DNA of 22,908 nt from CAZRHR01 sp964599915 (GTDB lineage Bacteria > Bacteroidota > Bacteroidia > CAIKAF01), in assembly GCA_964599915.1 (NCBI GenBank), contig CAZRHR010000046.1, forward strand, positions 1-22,908, in the 5' to 3' direction. The notes under the pieces are model-generated. The model was not told the origin of the DNA. It searched no databases and saw only the letters and a program-made list of their open reading frames with translations. Position numbers and translations under genes: made by a program. The first letter of the stretch is position 1. Each line of letters begins with the position of its first letter. This document shows positions 1 through 6,618 of the stretch, piece by piece.

Positions 1-1
1 T

Positions 2-1105
2 GGTGTACCTTTTGTTCCGGGAACCGAACAGCCCATTTCAGATGTGGCTGAAGCGCTAAAAATTGGTAAAGACATCGGCTTCCCTATCCTAGTCAAGGCT
101 TCAGCCGGAGGCGGCGGAAAGGGAATGCGCGTTATTGAACAAGAAAGTGAATTTCAAGAAGGACTAGAACGGGCCGTTTCAGAAGCCATTTCTGCTTTCG
201 GGGACGGTGCTGTTTTCATGGAAAAGTACTTAGGTAATGCCAAACACATTGAAATTCAGGTTTTAAGTGACACACATGGCAACCACCTCTATTTATTCGA
301 GAGGGAATGTTCCATCCAAAGAAGACACCAAAAAGTCATTGAAGAAGCGCCTTCCGCTGTCATTACACCCGAGCTTCGGGCGGCCATGGGAAAATGCGCA
401 ACCGATGTAGCAAGGGCCTGTAACTACACTGGTGCAGGAACGGTTGAGTTCATCTTCCAAGACGGCGCTTTTTATTTCTTAGAAATGAACACCCGCCTGC
501 AGGTAGAGCATCCAGTAACAGAAATGATTACCGGACTAGATTTGGTGGAACAACAGATCCGTGTCGCACGTGGCGAAGCCCTCGCCTTTTCCCAAGAAGA
601 GCTTAAAATCCAAGGACATGCCATCCAAGTACGTGTGTATGCAGAAGATCCCGAAAACAACTTTTTACCCGATATCGGCAGACTAAAAGTATATCGTGCG
701 CCGGTAGGCGAAGGCATTCGGGTAGATGATGGTTATGCGGAAGGCATGGATGTACCCATTTTTTATGATCCTATGCTGGCCAAACTTATGGTCCACGCCC
801 CTAGCCGCACTGAAGCCATTGAAAAAATGATTCAAGCCATAGAAAACTATCAGATTCATGGCGTAGAAACCACCCTTGCATTTTGTCGCTTTGTACTGCA
901 ACATCCCAGTTTTAAAGATGGTAGTTTTACCACCCAATTTGTGAATTTGTGGTTCAAACCGGAATTTTTACGGCAGGATTTGCCTGAAGAAATTCAAGCA
1001 CTCGCAGCACTCATTAGCGGAAAACTTGTACATCGGGTAGAACATACACTGAATCAATACCAACCGCAACCCCCGCTCAATCCATGGAAACTCAACCGAT
1101 CTTAA
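2..1105 (+). CDS. acyl-CoA carboxylase biotin carboxylase subunit, 5'-truncated by window edge
   Basis: This is the ATP-dependent biotin carboxylase subunit of an acetyl-, propionyl- or methylcrotonyl-CoA carboxylase, which carboxylates biotin on a carrier protein in the cytoplasm. The frame is open to the window edge: the codons from position 2 give GVPFVPGTEQPISD, the usual family sequence before the ATP-grasp domain, so the true start lies upstream. Visible motifs are the Gly-rich ATP loop (SAGGGGKGM, about nt 101-127), RECSIQRRHQKVIEEAPS, FLEMNTRLQVEHPVTE and RVYAEDPENNFLPDIG. The RVYAEDP and FERECSIQRRHQ variants look more like propionyl/methylcrotonyl-type subunits than E. coli AccC, which has RINAEDP. 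The protein ends about 40 residues after the carboxylase C-terminal domain, with no biotinyl domain, so the carrier must be separate. The last 22 bases overlap the next gene. The family is certain; the substrate is not. Confidence 0.93.
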   Translation, partial: GVPFVPGTEQPISDVAEALKIGKDIGFPILVKASAGGGGKGMRVIEQESEFQEGLERAVSEAISAFGDGAVFMEKYLGNAKHIEIQVLSDTHGNHLYLFERECSIQRRHQKVIEEAPSAVITPELRAAMGKCATDVARACNYTGAGTVEFIFQDGAFYFLEMNTRLQVEHPVTEMITGLDLVEQQIRVARGEALAFSQEELKIQGHAIQVRVYAEDPENNFLPDIGRLKVYRAPVGEGIRVDDGYAEGMDVPIFYDPMLAKLMVHAPSRTEAIEKMIQAIENYQIHGVETTLAFCRFVLQHPSFKDGSFTTQFVNLWFKPEFLRQDLPEEIQALAALISGKLVHRVEHTLNQYQPQPPLNPWKLNRS

Positions 1106-1530
1106 AGTGGTGTATAGGGTTTAGTTTAATCCTTAGCCTTTTTGCCTGTAAGGAAGTGCCGGAACCATCCAGTAAACGGGTCACCACCAACCCCAACGGA
1201 CGTGCACCCTTGGCCATGCTCATGCAGAGCATGACCCAGCATATAAAGCAGGTAAAAGCCCAACTGCAAGCGTCAGAACTGCCTCAACCCGCCGATGATT
1301 TCTCACAAATTACTTCGCTACCTTCTACCCCAGGACTTGTTCCTGACACAGCCTCCTTTAATCAACTTGCCAAAGTTTGGTTGGAAAAACTCGATGTTCT
1401 GCATCAATCAACGCCAGGGGAAGCCAGGGAAAAAGCCTATTTGGAGACGGTGGAAAGTTGCCTGAGCTGCCACCAAAGTCATTGTCAGGGTCCCATTCCC
1501 ATGATTCAGGAATTGAAAAAGCTGCCTTAA
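1084..1530 (+). CDS. putative monohaem cytochrome-like lipoprotein
   Basis: This is a 148-residue predicted lipoprotein. It has a short hydrophobic signal (residues 9-21) ending in a lipobox-like LFA-C22, so it should be lipidated and exported. Near the C-terminus lies one haem c attachment motif, C126-L-S-C129-H130, followed by a further Cys134. The middle is a Pro/Gln-rich, probably helical segment with no family I recognise. It starts inside the last codons of the biotin carboxylase gene (22-base overlap), which suggests co-transcription, though a functional link is not obvious. The single CxxCH and short length fit a small periplasmic electron carrier or a haem-binding domain like those often annotated as cytochrome c in Bacteroidota. 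A distal Met ligand (for example Met140) cannot be confirmed. The gene is likely real; the role is inferred from one motif. Confidence 0.7.
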   Translation: METQPILKWCIGFSLILSLFACKEVPEPSSKRVTTNPNGRAPLAMLMQSMTQHIKQVKAQLQASELPQPADDFSQITSLPSTPGLVPDTASFNQLAKVWLEKLDVLHQSTPGEAREKAYLETVESCLSCHQSHCQGPIPMIQELKKLP

Positions 1531-1605
1531 GCCTGAACATTCATTTTTTCTGCTTCATGGGCCAATGAAATGTGGTTTTTTTCGTTGTAACCAGAAAATT
1601 TACCC

Positions 1606-2298
1606 ATGAGAAGATTCATCGCAATTCTGGCTGCCATCTTGGTCATGTTTTCCATTTCAGCACAGCGCCCCCTTTGGGATGGTAGATCGTGGGGATTGGC
1701 AGATATGCAGCATCTTTCTCCCGAACTTCAACACATGGCCATTTGGATGAACATGGCCAGAACCCAACCCAAAGATTTTGCTCAATTGGTTTTCGGACCC
1801 ACACCTTCCCACTGGCCAAAAACCGATGAAGAGACTCGGACCCTAACCTACGATTGGATAGGAGCTTCCGGAAAAGAAACAAAACAAGTGGTCGTTTATT
1901 GGTTTCCTTCAGACGACTTTGAACAGGCACTTAAAGAATTGTATGAAACCCTCATGACCATGGCACCCTTACCTGCGTTACGTATTCAAAAAGCCATGGA
2001 ACCAGCCCTAATGGCTCATTTAAAATTTTTAGCCCGAACCTCTAGCCTATCTCATACCGGCGAAAAAGGCTCCAAATCTCACGACCGAATCAAAAGCGCT
2101 GTACCGCAGGCCAAAGAAACCGGTGAAAACTTAATTATGGGTATTGAAACGCCGGAAAGTGCCTTGATATCTTTACTTTTAGATGATGGCGTCCCTTCCC
2201 GAGGACACCGCCACAACCTCCTCAGTCCTGCTTTCACGCACATGGCGGTGGCCCAACATGAGGTCTATTGGGGACAGGTGTTCTGTCGGTTAGAATAA
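1606..2298 (+). CDS. secreted CAP-domain (SCP/PR1-like) protein
   Basis: This is a 230-residue exported protein with an N-terminal signal peptide (hydrophobic residues 4-17, probable cleavage around SISA-Q20). The CAP domain is marked by an N-terminal helix with a WMNMARTQP pattern (47-55), a HTGEKGSKSHDR segment (150-161), GENL (173-176) and the C-terminal CAP signature SRGHRHNLLSPAF (198-210). The family is a secreted cysteine-rich-secretory/PR1 fold; bacterial members are poorly defined, with proposed peptidase, lipid-binding or cell-wall roles. The last 11 codons plus stop lie inside the left copy of a 94-bp direct repeat, and a second copy of these codons sits at 10099-10136. The island that follows therefore entered at or after this 3' end without breaking the gene. 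The gene is 75 bases downstream of the lipoprotein gene. Confidence 0.85.
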   Translation: MRRFIAILAAILVMFSISAQRPLWDGRSWGLADMQHLSPELQHMAIWMNMARTQPKDFAQLVFGPTPSHWPKTDEETRTLTYDWIGASGKETKQVVVYWFPSDDFEQALKELYETLMTMAPLPALRIQKAMEPALMAHLKFLARTSSLSHTGEKGSKSHDRIKSAVPQAKETGENLIMGIETPESALISLLLDDGVPSRGHRHNLLSPAFTHMAVAQHEVYWGQVFCRLE

Positions 2299-2354
2299 AG
2301 CGCTAACCCTCCATTTTCAAGTAAACTTTAAAATCCTACACCCAAGGATTTCAT
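2261..2354. repeat. left copy of 94-bp direct repeat flanking the accessory island
   Basis: Bases 2261-2354 match 10099-10192 at 92 of 94 positions. The differences are T2322/G10160 and A2345/T10183. The copy holds the last 38 bases of the CAP gene, a 52-bp spacer and a match to the stop codon of the LprI-like gene (TCA at 2351-2353). Outside these limits the flanks are unrelated. It is probably one junction of an integration event (attL-like), or the product of single-crossover insertion of a circle. Confidence 0.95.
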
Positions 2355-2623
2355 GAAGCCACAAACTAGGTTTGCGATTGAACAAAAACCGCCATGAGGC
2401 GATTCCTAACCTGCTATTTAAAAAGCCAAGCCCGCAAACCTAGCCCAACCACGCAAACAAGGAGTTGCTTGTTAAGTCTGGCTGTCGTCATAATAAAAGC
2501 TCTTTAAAGCCCTTATGAAATTAACCAGATAAAAAGACCTAAAACCTTGGCACACCTTTGAGACCGTGTTGCCAAAATGCAACTGCTTAGAAATAATGAT
2601 TGAATTTTGCATAAAATAACCAC
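2299..2623. other. 325-bp non-coding left end of the island
   Basis: No convincing gene is seen between the CAP stop and the NADAR start. The stretch holds most of the left direct repeat (to 2354), an 11-bp perfect inverted repeat (2366-2376 with 2433-2443), a small internal palindrome CGCC/GGCG (2390-2393 with 2398-2401) and a 6-bp stem AACAAG/CTTGTT (2456-2461 with 2468-2473). The last 60 bases are AT-rich and probably carry the NADAR promoter, but no clean TAnnTTTG box is present; GAATTTTG before the start is one mismatch away. Confidence 0.6.
2366..2443. repeat. imperfect palindromic element with 11-bp inverted arms
   Basis: CTAGGTTTGCG at 2366-2376 is the exact reverse complement of CGCAAACCTAG at 2433-2443. 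A 4-bp inner palindrome lies at 2390-2401. A related pair of arms occurs at 8915-9001 (TAGGTTTGC and AAACCTAGCCC, both exact matches to parts of this element). It could be a structured RNA, a small repeat family, or a recombination site. Confidence 0.5.
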
Positions 2624-3127
2624 ATGAATGAAATTGCCTTCACCAAAGTAAAATCGCCCTTCGGCTGGCTAGGAAACATGGCTCCATACCCAATTGTCTA
2701 CAAGGGTAAAACGTGGAGAACTACCGAAGCTCTTTTCCAAGCCCTACGGTATGAAGATGAAGAAATTCAGGAGATGATTAGAAAAGAGCCCTCCCCAATG
2801 GGATGCAAATTTCGTGTAAAAGCCATTGTCAAGGATTTAAGCCAAAGGGGCGAAATGCATAAGCGGGTGGTTGAACCATTATCAAAACAAGATTTGGAAA
2901 ATATGGAGCTATGCATCCGGCTCAAAGTACAACAACATCCCTTTTTATTGAAGCAGCTGCTTTTGACCCGTGATTTGCCGATTTACGAGGATGCCACTTC
3001 TAGGGGGAAAAGAGGTTCTAACCTATTTTGGGGTGCCATGAAAACCCCCGATGGCTGGATAGGTGAAAATGCGTTGGGGAAAATTTGGATGAAAATTAGG
3101 AAAGAAGAGGCACTAAAAAAAACCTAA
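2624..3127 (+). CDS. NADAR-family protein (YbiA-like)
   Basis: This 167-residue protein matches the NADAR/YbiA (formerly DUF1768) family at full length. The pattern includes FGWLGNMAPYPI (13-24), W31-RTTEALFQA (31-40, with Glu35 in the conserved position), FWGAMKT (135-141) and the C-terminal GENALGKIWM (147-156). Family members act on ADP-ribose- and riboflavin-related compounds: YbiA-type proteins are N-glycosidases of riboflavin intermediates, and other NADAR proteins remove ADP-ribose from DNA guanine. The exact reaction here cannot be told from sequence. It is the first gene of the island; no ADP-ribosyltransferase partner such as DarT is adjacent. The next gene, 176 bases on, is a phosphatase. 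The ATG start is preceded by an A-rich stretch, as usual in Bacteroidota. Confidence 0.85.
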   Translation: MNEIAFTKVKSPFGWLGNMAPYPIVYKGKTWRTTEALFQALRYEDEEIQEMIRKEPSPMGCKFRVKAIVKDLSQRGEMHKRVVEPLSKQDLENMELCIRLKVQQHPFLLKQLLLTRDLPIYEDATSRGKRGSNLFWGAMKTPDGWIGENALGKIWMKIRKEEALKKT

Positions 3128-3271
3128 AAAACGAAAACCAACCTGTGGTATTTTTGGGGAGGCACTCCTAGCACGACGGAAAATGAAACTTGAGAATTTT
3201 GCGTTCACCCTGAAAAATAATAAATTAGCATATTATAGTTGATTCATTTAAGTAAGTACGAAGACAGCCCG

Positions 3272-3286
3272 ATAGGCGATGCCTAT
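3272..3286 (+). promoter_or_regulatory. small hairpin before the metallophosphatase start
   Basis: ATAGGC (3272-3277) and GCCTAT (3281-3286) form a perfect 6-bp stem with a 3-base loop, ending 17 bases before the ATG at 3304. It could influence translation initiation of the phosphatase. It has no U-tract, so it is unlikely to be an intrinsic terminator. Confidence 0.3.
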
Positions 3287-3303
3287 AAACAAGTTAAAAT
3301 ACA

Positions 3304-4215
3304 ATGATAGACTTTATTGGTGATATTCACGGACATGCCGACAAATTGGAGGCCTTGCTTCAAAAAATGGGGTATGAAAAACAAAATGGAACTTATAAGC
3401 ACCAAGAGCGAAAAGCCTTGTTTCTTGGGGACTACATAGACAGGGGCCCTAAAATCAGAGAGACGCTTGAAATAGTAAAAGCCATGGTGGACGAAGGGAA
3501 TGGCACGGCCTTAATGGGGAACCATGAATACAATGCCTTATGCTTCGATTTTGAGGAAAAAGAGGGCGGACACCTAAGGAAACATTTAATTAAGAACATC
3601 GTACAGCATTACGAAACACTTCAGCAGTTTCATGGAAATCAAAGTGAGTATAAGTATTATTTAGACTGGTTTAAGACATTGCCATTGTACGCAGAAACAG
3701 ATGAATTTAAAGCCGTTCATGCGTGCTGGGACAACAACCACATTGGTTTATTAAAGAATACATTAAACGAAGGTCGGCTTACCGATGACCTAATTTATCA
3801 ATCTGTAATGAAGGGAAGCGACTTTTATAATGCCGTAGATCAAACCCTTAAAGGGAAAGAACTGACAATGCCCAATGGTCTGCATTTTTTCGATAAAGAA
3901 AAAAACAAAAGAACGGAGATACGAATAAAATGGTGGGAGGACCCAACAAAAATGACCTACAAGGCCATTAGCGTAGAAAATATAGAACATCTACCTGAGA
4001 CGCCTATCCAATTAGCGGAATTAACCTCTCGGAACTTTTATCCAACCCATGAAAAAATCGTTTTTTTTGGGCATTATTGGCTTAACGGGCCACCCGAATT
4101 TTACAGGCACAACATTTGCTGTTTGGATTACAGTGTTGCCAAAGGAGGCCAACTTGTGGCCTACCGATTTAATGGAGAAAGTCAATTGAACCCAAATAAC
4201 TTGGTGTGTGTTTGA
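3304..4215 (+). CDS. PPP-type metallophosphatase (calcineurin-like)
   Basis: This 303-residue protein carries the full set of phosphoprotein-phosphatase-type metal-site motifs: GDIHG (6-10), GDYIDRG (42-48), GNHE (72-75), a His in AVHACWD (138-143) and GHYW (256-259). This places it in the calcineurin-like superfamily, near ApaH (diadenosine polyphosphatase) and Ser/Thr protein phosphatases. The substrate (phosphoprotein, dinucleoside polyphosphate or nucleic-acid end) is not predictable. No kinase domain is fused, so it is not a PNKP-type kinase-phosphatase. It follows the NADAR gene by 176 bases, which contain a 6-bp hairpin just before the start. Since NADAR proteins and ApaH-like enzymes both act on nucleotide-derived compounds, the pair might share a role, but the gap makes operon linkage uncertain. 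Confidence 0.85.
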   Translation: MIDFIGDIHGHADKLEALLQKMGYEKQNGTYKHQERKALFLGDYIDRGPKIRETLEIVKAMVDEGNGTALMGNHEYNALCFDFEEKEGGHLRKHLIKNIVQHYETLQQFHGNQSEYKYYLDWFKTLPLYAETDEFKAVHACWDNNHIGLLKNTLNEGRLTDDLIYQSVMKGSDFYNAVDQTLKGKELTMPNGLHFFDKEKNKRTEIRIKWWEDPTKMTYKAISVENIEHLPETPIQLAELTSRNFYPTHEKIVFFGHYWLNGPPEFYRHNICCLDYSVAKGGQLVAYRFNGESQLNPNNLVCV

Positions 4216-4275
4216 TAATTGATGTGTATAGCATAAGAAACAAAATAGAAAAAAGATATTTTTAGAACGCTCCTT

Positions 4276-4719
4276 ATGGCATTTTGTTACCAAATGAATA
4301 CTATTTCCAATCACATAGGTGAGCAATTTGCGTTGCATATCTATGACAATTACTTAGATCAGAATAATATACTGATTCCTTGGTGGTTCAAAGCAGAAGT
4401 AAAAATAACTGTTAACGGAGAAACTGTAAGTTCAGCACTCGAATTACTTACTACTGAAGACTTAATATTACTCCAAGAATGGCTTGAGAAACTTTACACC
4501 GGAAAAGAATCGAATATATTGTTTCAATTTGCAGATGGACACGTATGGTTTAGAAAATGGCGAAAGTGCAACAAGCCTACATTGATGTTTTTTATCCAAA
4601 TGGACGAAAATACCCAATATTACTGGGAGTGGGATTACGAAAAGGATGTTAATCAAGTATTTCTTGGCTATATCAAGGCACTTGCTTCAAAAGCAAACGG
4701 TAAGATAAAATCTAATTAA
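4276..4719 (+). CDS. hypothetical protein, possibly WapI/immunity-like
   Basis: This is a 147-residue acidic protein without signal peptide or membrane segment. I do not recognise it firmly. A predicted beta-rich layout (FKAEVKITVNGETV near 33-46, then a helix with LLQEWLEKLYTGKE, then aromatic strands) recalls WapI-type immunity proteins, a weak match by eye only. A second ATG at 4294 (MNTISNHIG) has a more A-rich upstream stretch and may be the true start. The stop codon is 2 bases before the zincin gene ATG, and the GIY-YIG-like gene follows 11 bases after that, so the three look like one transcription unit. This block is clearly more AT-rich than its neighbours, which suggests it came into the island separately. 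Confidence 0.6.
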   Translation: MAFCYQMNTISNHIGEQFALHIYDNYLDQNNILIPWWFKAEVKITVNGETVSSALELLTTEDLILLQEWLEKLYTGKESNILFQFADGHVWFRKWRKCNKPTLMFFIQMDENTQYYWEWDYEKDVNQVFLGYIKALASKANGKIKSN

Positions 4720-4721
4720 TA

Positions 4722-5693
4722 ATGGAAGTAGAACACAAAATGAGCACAATGGAAATAGAGTTAACAGAATTGTTAATTCAAATTTTCAAAGCCCATGGAT
4801 GGGAAGTCGAAAACCTGCCCTCTATTTATGATTCAAGCCAAACACCTGTCGAAAATCAAGAATGGGATTTTGATCGTTTTTTAGGCGTTTATGAACAAAC
4901 GAATGGCACTTGGTGTGATGTTGGCAAGGTTATTTTATATCCGAAAAATATTGAAAAGGTAGCAAAGGCATTTTATGAACACGACCAACTATTGAAAGTT
5001 AATAAGGGGAACAATAAAAACCTAAAGGAAAGTGAGGTATTCCAAAAATCTAACCTTCCTGTATCTCTGCAAGAAGGAGGAAGACCACCTGATTATGGGG
5101 TTAAACTTGAAGACGCGATTAATTTTTTAACGGCAATTGTGTTAATTCACGAACTCACCCATTGGATGATTCATTGGAATAGGGATTTTAATGGTAAAGC
5201 ATTAAAGTGCAATATTAATTATGCCCTTGATGAAAATAAAAAATTTCACGAAGGTATTGCCCAGTATTTCACAGATAATACCATTAGAAAATTGGGGATT
5301 GAAAAAATGATTGCTTTGTTCGAATTTTTAAAACAAAGGCAATCAAATCCGTACAGGGTTTTTGAAGAATTGAAAACGGATTTGGATGGACACGAGATTA
5401 ATGTTGCATGTGTTTTCACCGCTTTGGGGGTATGTTGGAATAATAATTTTAATCAGTTATTTAATGAATTAAAAAACTATAATTATCTCTCGGTACTTTA
5501 TTTTCCTGAAAATCATCAAAATTCCTATCCGAAAATTGTTCAAAAAGAGCCCGCGATTGATCAGGCTAAAATAATCGATTGGTGGTACATTAAACCATTC
5601 TCAGAATCCAATATTTTTTTGTACGATTACTTTGATCCTGAGAATAAGTCGAAATATAAAACAAGTTATAATTCAAGAAAATTTGGAATTTAA
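4722..5693 (+). CDS. putative zincin metallopeptidase (HExxH...E)
   Basis: This is a 323-residue predicted cytoplasmic protein with a zinc-peptidase active site. H143-E-L-T-H147 lies in a hydrophobic helix (LTAIVLIHELTHWMIHW). The segment KFHEGIAQYF 29 residues later supplies Glu177 as the likely third ligand, the gluzincin arrangement. No signal peptide or transmembrane segment is seen. The N-terminal 120 residues and C-terminal 120 residues match no family I know; the C-terminus is Tyr/Asn-rich. Alternative starts exist at Met7 and Met10. The gene sits 2 bases after the 147-aa gene and 11 bases before the GIY-YIG-like gene. Its role could be cleavage of a partner protein, as seen for proteases inside some defence operons, but nothing in the sequence names a substrate. 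Confidence 0.75.
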   Translation: MEVEHKMSTMEIELTELLIQIFKAHGWEVENLPSIYDSSQTPVENQEWDFDRFLGVYEQTNGTWCDVGKVILYPKNIEKVAKAFYEHDQLLKVNKGNNKNLKESEVFQKSNLPVSLQEGGRPPDYGVKLEDAINFLTAIVLIHELTHWMIHWNRDFNGKALKCNINYALDENKKFHEGIAQYFTDNTIRKLGIEKMIALFEFLKQRQSNPYRVFEELKTDLDGHEINVACVFTALGVCWNNNFNQLFNELKNYNYLSVLYFPENHQNSYPKIVQKEPAIDQAKIIDWWYIKPFSESNIFLYDYFDPENKSKYKTSYNSRKFGI

Positions 5694-5704
5694 ACTTCAA
5701 CATT

Positions 5705-6499
5705 ATGATACTAAAACATCCTCCAGTTATTGACTCAAACGGCATCCTTTCTAAAAATCCATTCAACGACTTTGACCCATCCAATCCTGCACATTATCCC
5801 CAAGGAGCGGGAGTTTACATCTATGGCATTAAAGTGGAAATTGATCGCGAAACAAAATTTGTTCCACTCTGCGTGGGAGAAAGTAGAGATTTTAGCAAAA
5901 GACTTTATAGAGATCATTTTATTGGAAAATTTGCAAATAACTTCCACAACCTAAGCGCTGCAAAATTTAAGTCTATAAAAGAGAATAAAGAGCTTTGGGA
6001 TTTTTCAAAAAAATCTATGAGCATATTAGAAATATCCAAAATATACTGTGATTTGCGGATGTATATGGAGGTCAATAAAGGAAAAAAAAGAACTACTAGA
6101 GAACAAATGTTGAAATTAAATCAATTGAAATATTTGATTTACTTTCAAAACGAAAATTTCTTTAACGCGAAATATGGCCATGCTCACCAAATGAATCATA
6201 AAAACATTTCTGCATCAGAAGCATGCCAGTTATTCCCCTCAAGCAACCTTCAAATAAGTCCAACCTTAGCAAACTTTGTTTCCAATTTCTATTTTGTCTA
6301 TGCTGATGACATGGATGCTGAAATAGCAAATCTCTCGAATCCAGAGGATCGCTTGAATATTGAAGTAAAACTCAACCAAGCACTAATTGATAAATATGGG
6401 CTTTACACCACTGCGGATAAAAAAAGAAAAGGCCGAGATTTTGCTGTTGATTTTGATTTTTCATTCATCGAAAATAAAATGGTCAACCTCGCCATTTAA
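5705..6499 (+). CDS. GIY-YIG-like nuclease-fold protein
   Basis: This is a 264-residue protein. Its N-terminal part resembles a GIY-YIG endonuclease core: GVYIYG (36-41) in the GIY position, LCVGES (55-60) in the YIG position, then DFSKRLYRDH (62-71) with Arg66 and Arg69 as candidates for the conserved arginine. A candidate catalytic Glu220 lies in IEVKLNQALIDKYGLY. The Tyr of YIG is replaced by Cys56, while the first Tyr38 is kept. The spacing between core and Glu is long (about 150 residues), which points to an insertion that may recognise the substrate. It is the third gene of a tight AT-rich set (11-base gap after the zincin gene). The fold is a moderate-confidence call and the target (DNA, RNA or none) is unknown. 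Confidence 0.65.
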   Translation: MILKHPPVIDSNGILSKNPFNDFDPSNPAHYPQGAGVYIYGIKVEIDRETKFVPLCVGESRDFSKRLYRDHFIGKFANNFHNLSAAKFKSIKENKELWDFSKKSMSILEISKIYCDLRMYMEVNKGKKRTTREQMLKLNQLKYLIYFQNENFFNAKYGHAHQMNHKNISASEACQLFPSSNLQISPTLANFVSNFYFVYADDMDAEIANLSNPEDRLNIEVKLNQALIDKYGLYTTADKKRKGRDFAVDFDFSFIENKMVNLAI

Positions 6500-6618
6500 A
6501 ATCCCAATTTACTCCAAACACCGCCCATTTGCCTGTGATCGTTTTCTGATTTTTTGATACATCAAGTGAATGCAATTGCCCTCACAACATCCGCATTATT
6601 TGATCAAAAGAACTTATT

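Noticed and set aside
2261..2354. Transposon target-site duplication
   Set aside because: 94 bp is far longer than target duplications of known insertion sequences, and no transposase or terminal inverted repeat is at the insert ends.
2299..2354. Intrinsic terminator between the CAP and LprI-like genes
   Set aside because: The only symmetry is a short AGCGCT palindrome without a stem-loop and U-tract, so no terminator can be called.
2443..2476. Possible integron attC site (GCCCAAC and GTTAAGT resemble R'' and R' boxes)
   Set aside because: The boxes are too close for an attC, they pair poorly, no similar site follows the other island genes and no integron integrase is present.
2624..3127. 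DarT/DarG-type toxin-antitoxin built on the NADAR protein
   Set aside because: No ADP-ribosyltransferase gene is adjacent on either side, so no toxin partner can be supported.
3149..3156. TATTTTTG as a -7 promoter box for the phosphatase
   Set aside because: It fits TAnnTTTG but lies about 150 bases upstream of the start without a -33 box; a chance match in AT-rich DNA is likely.
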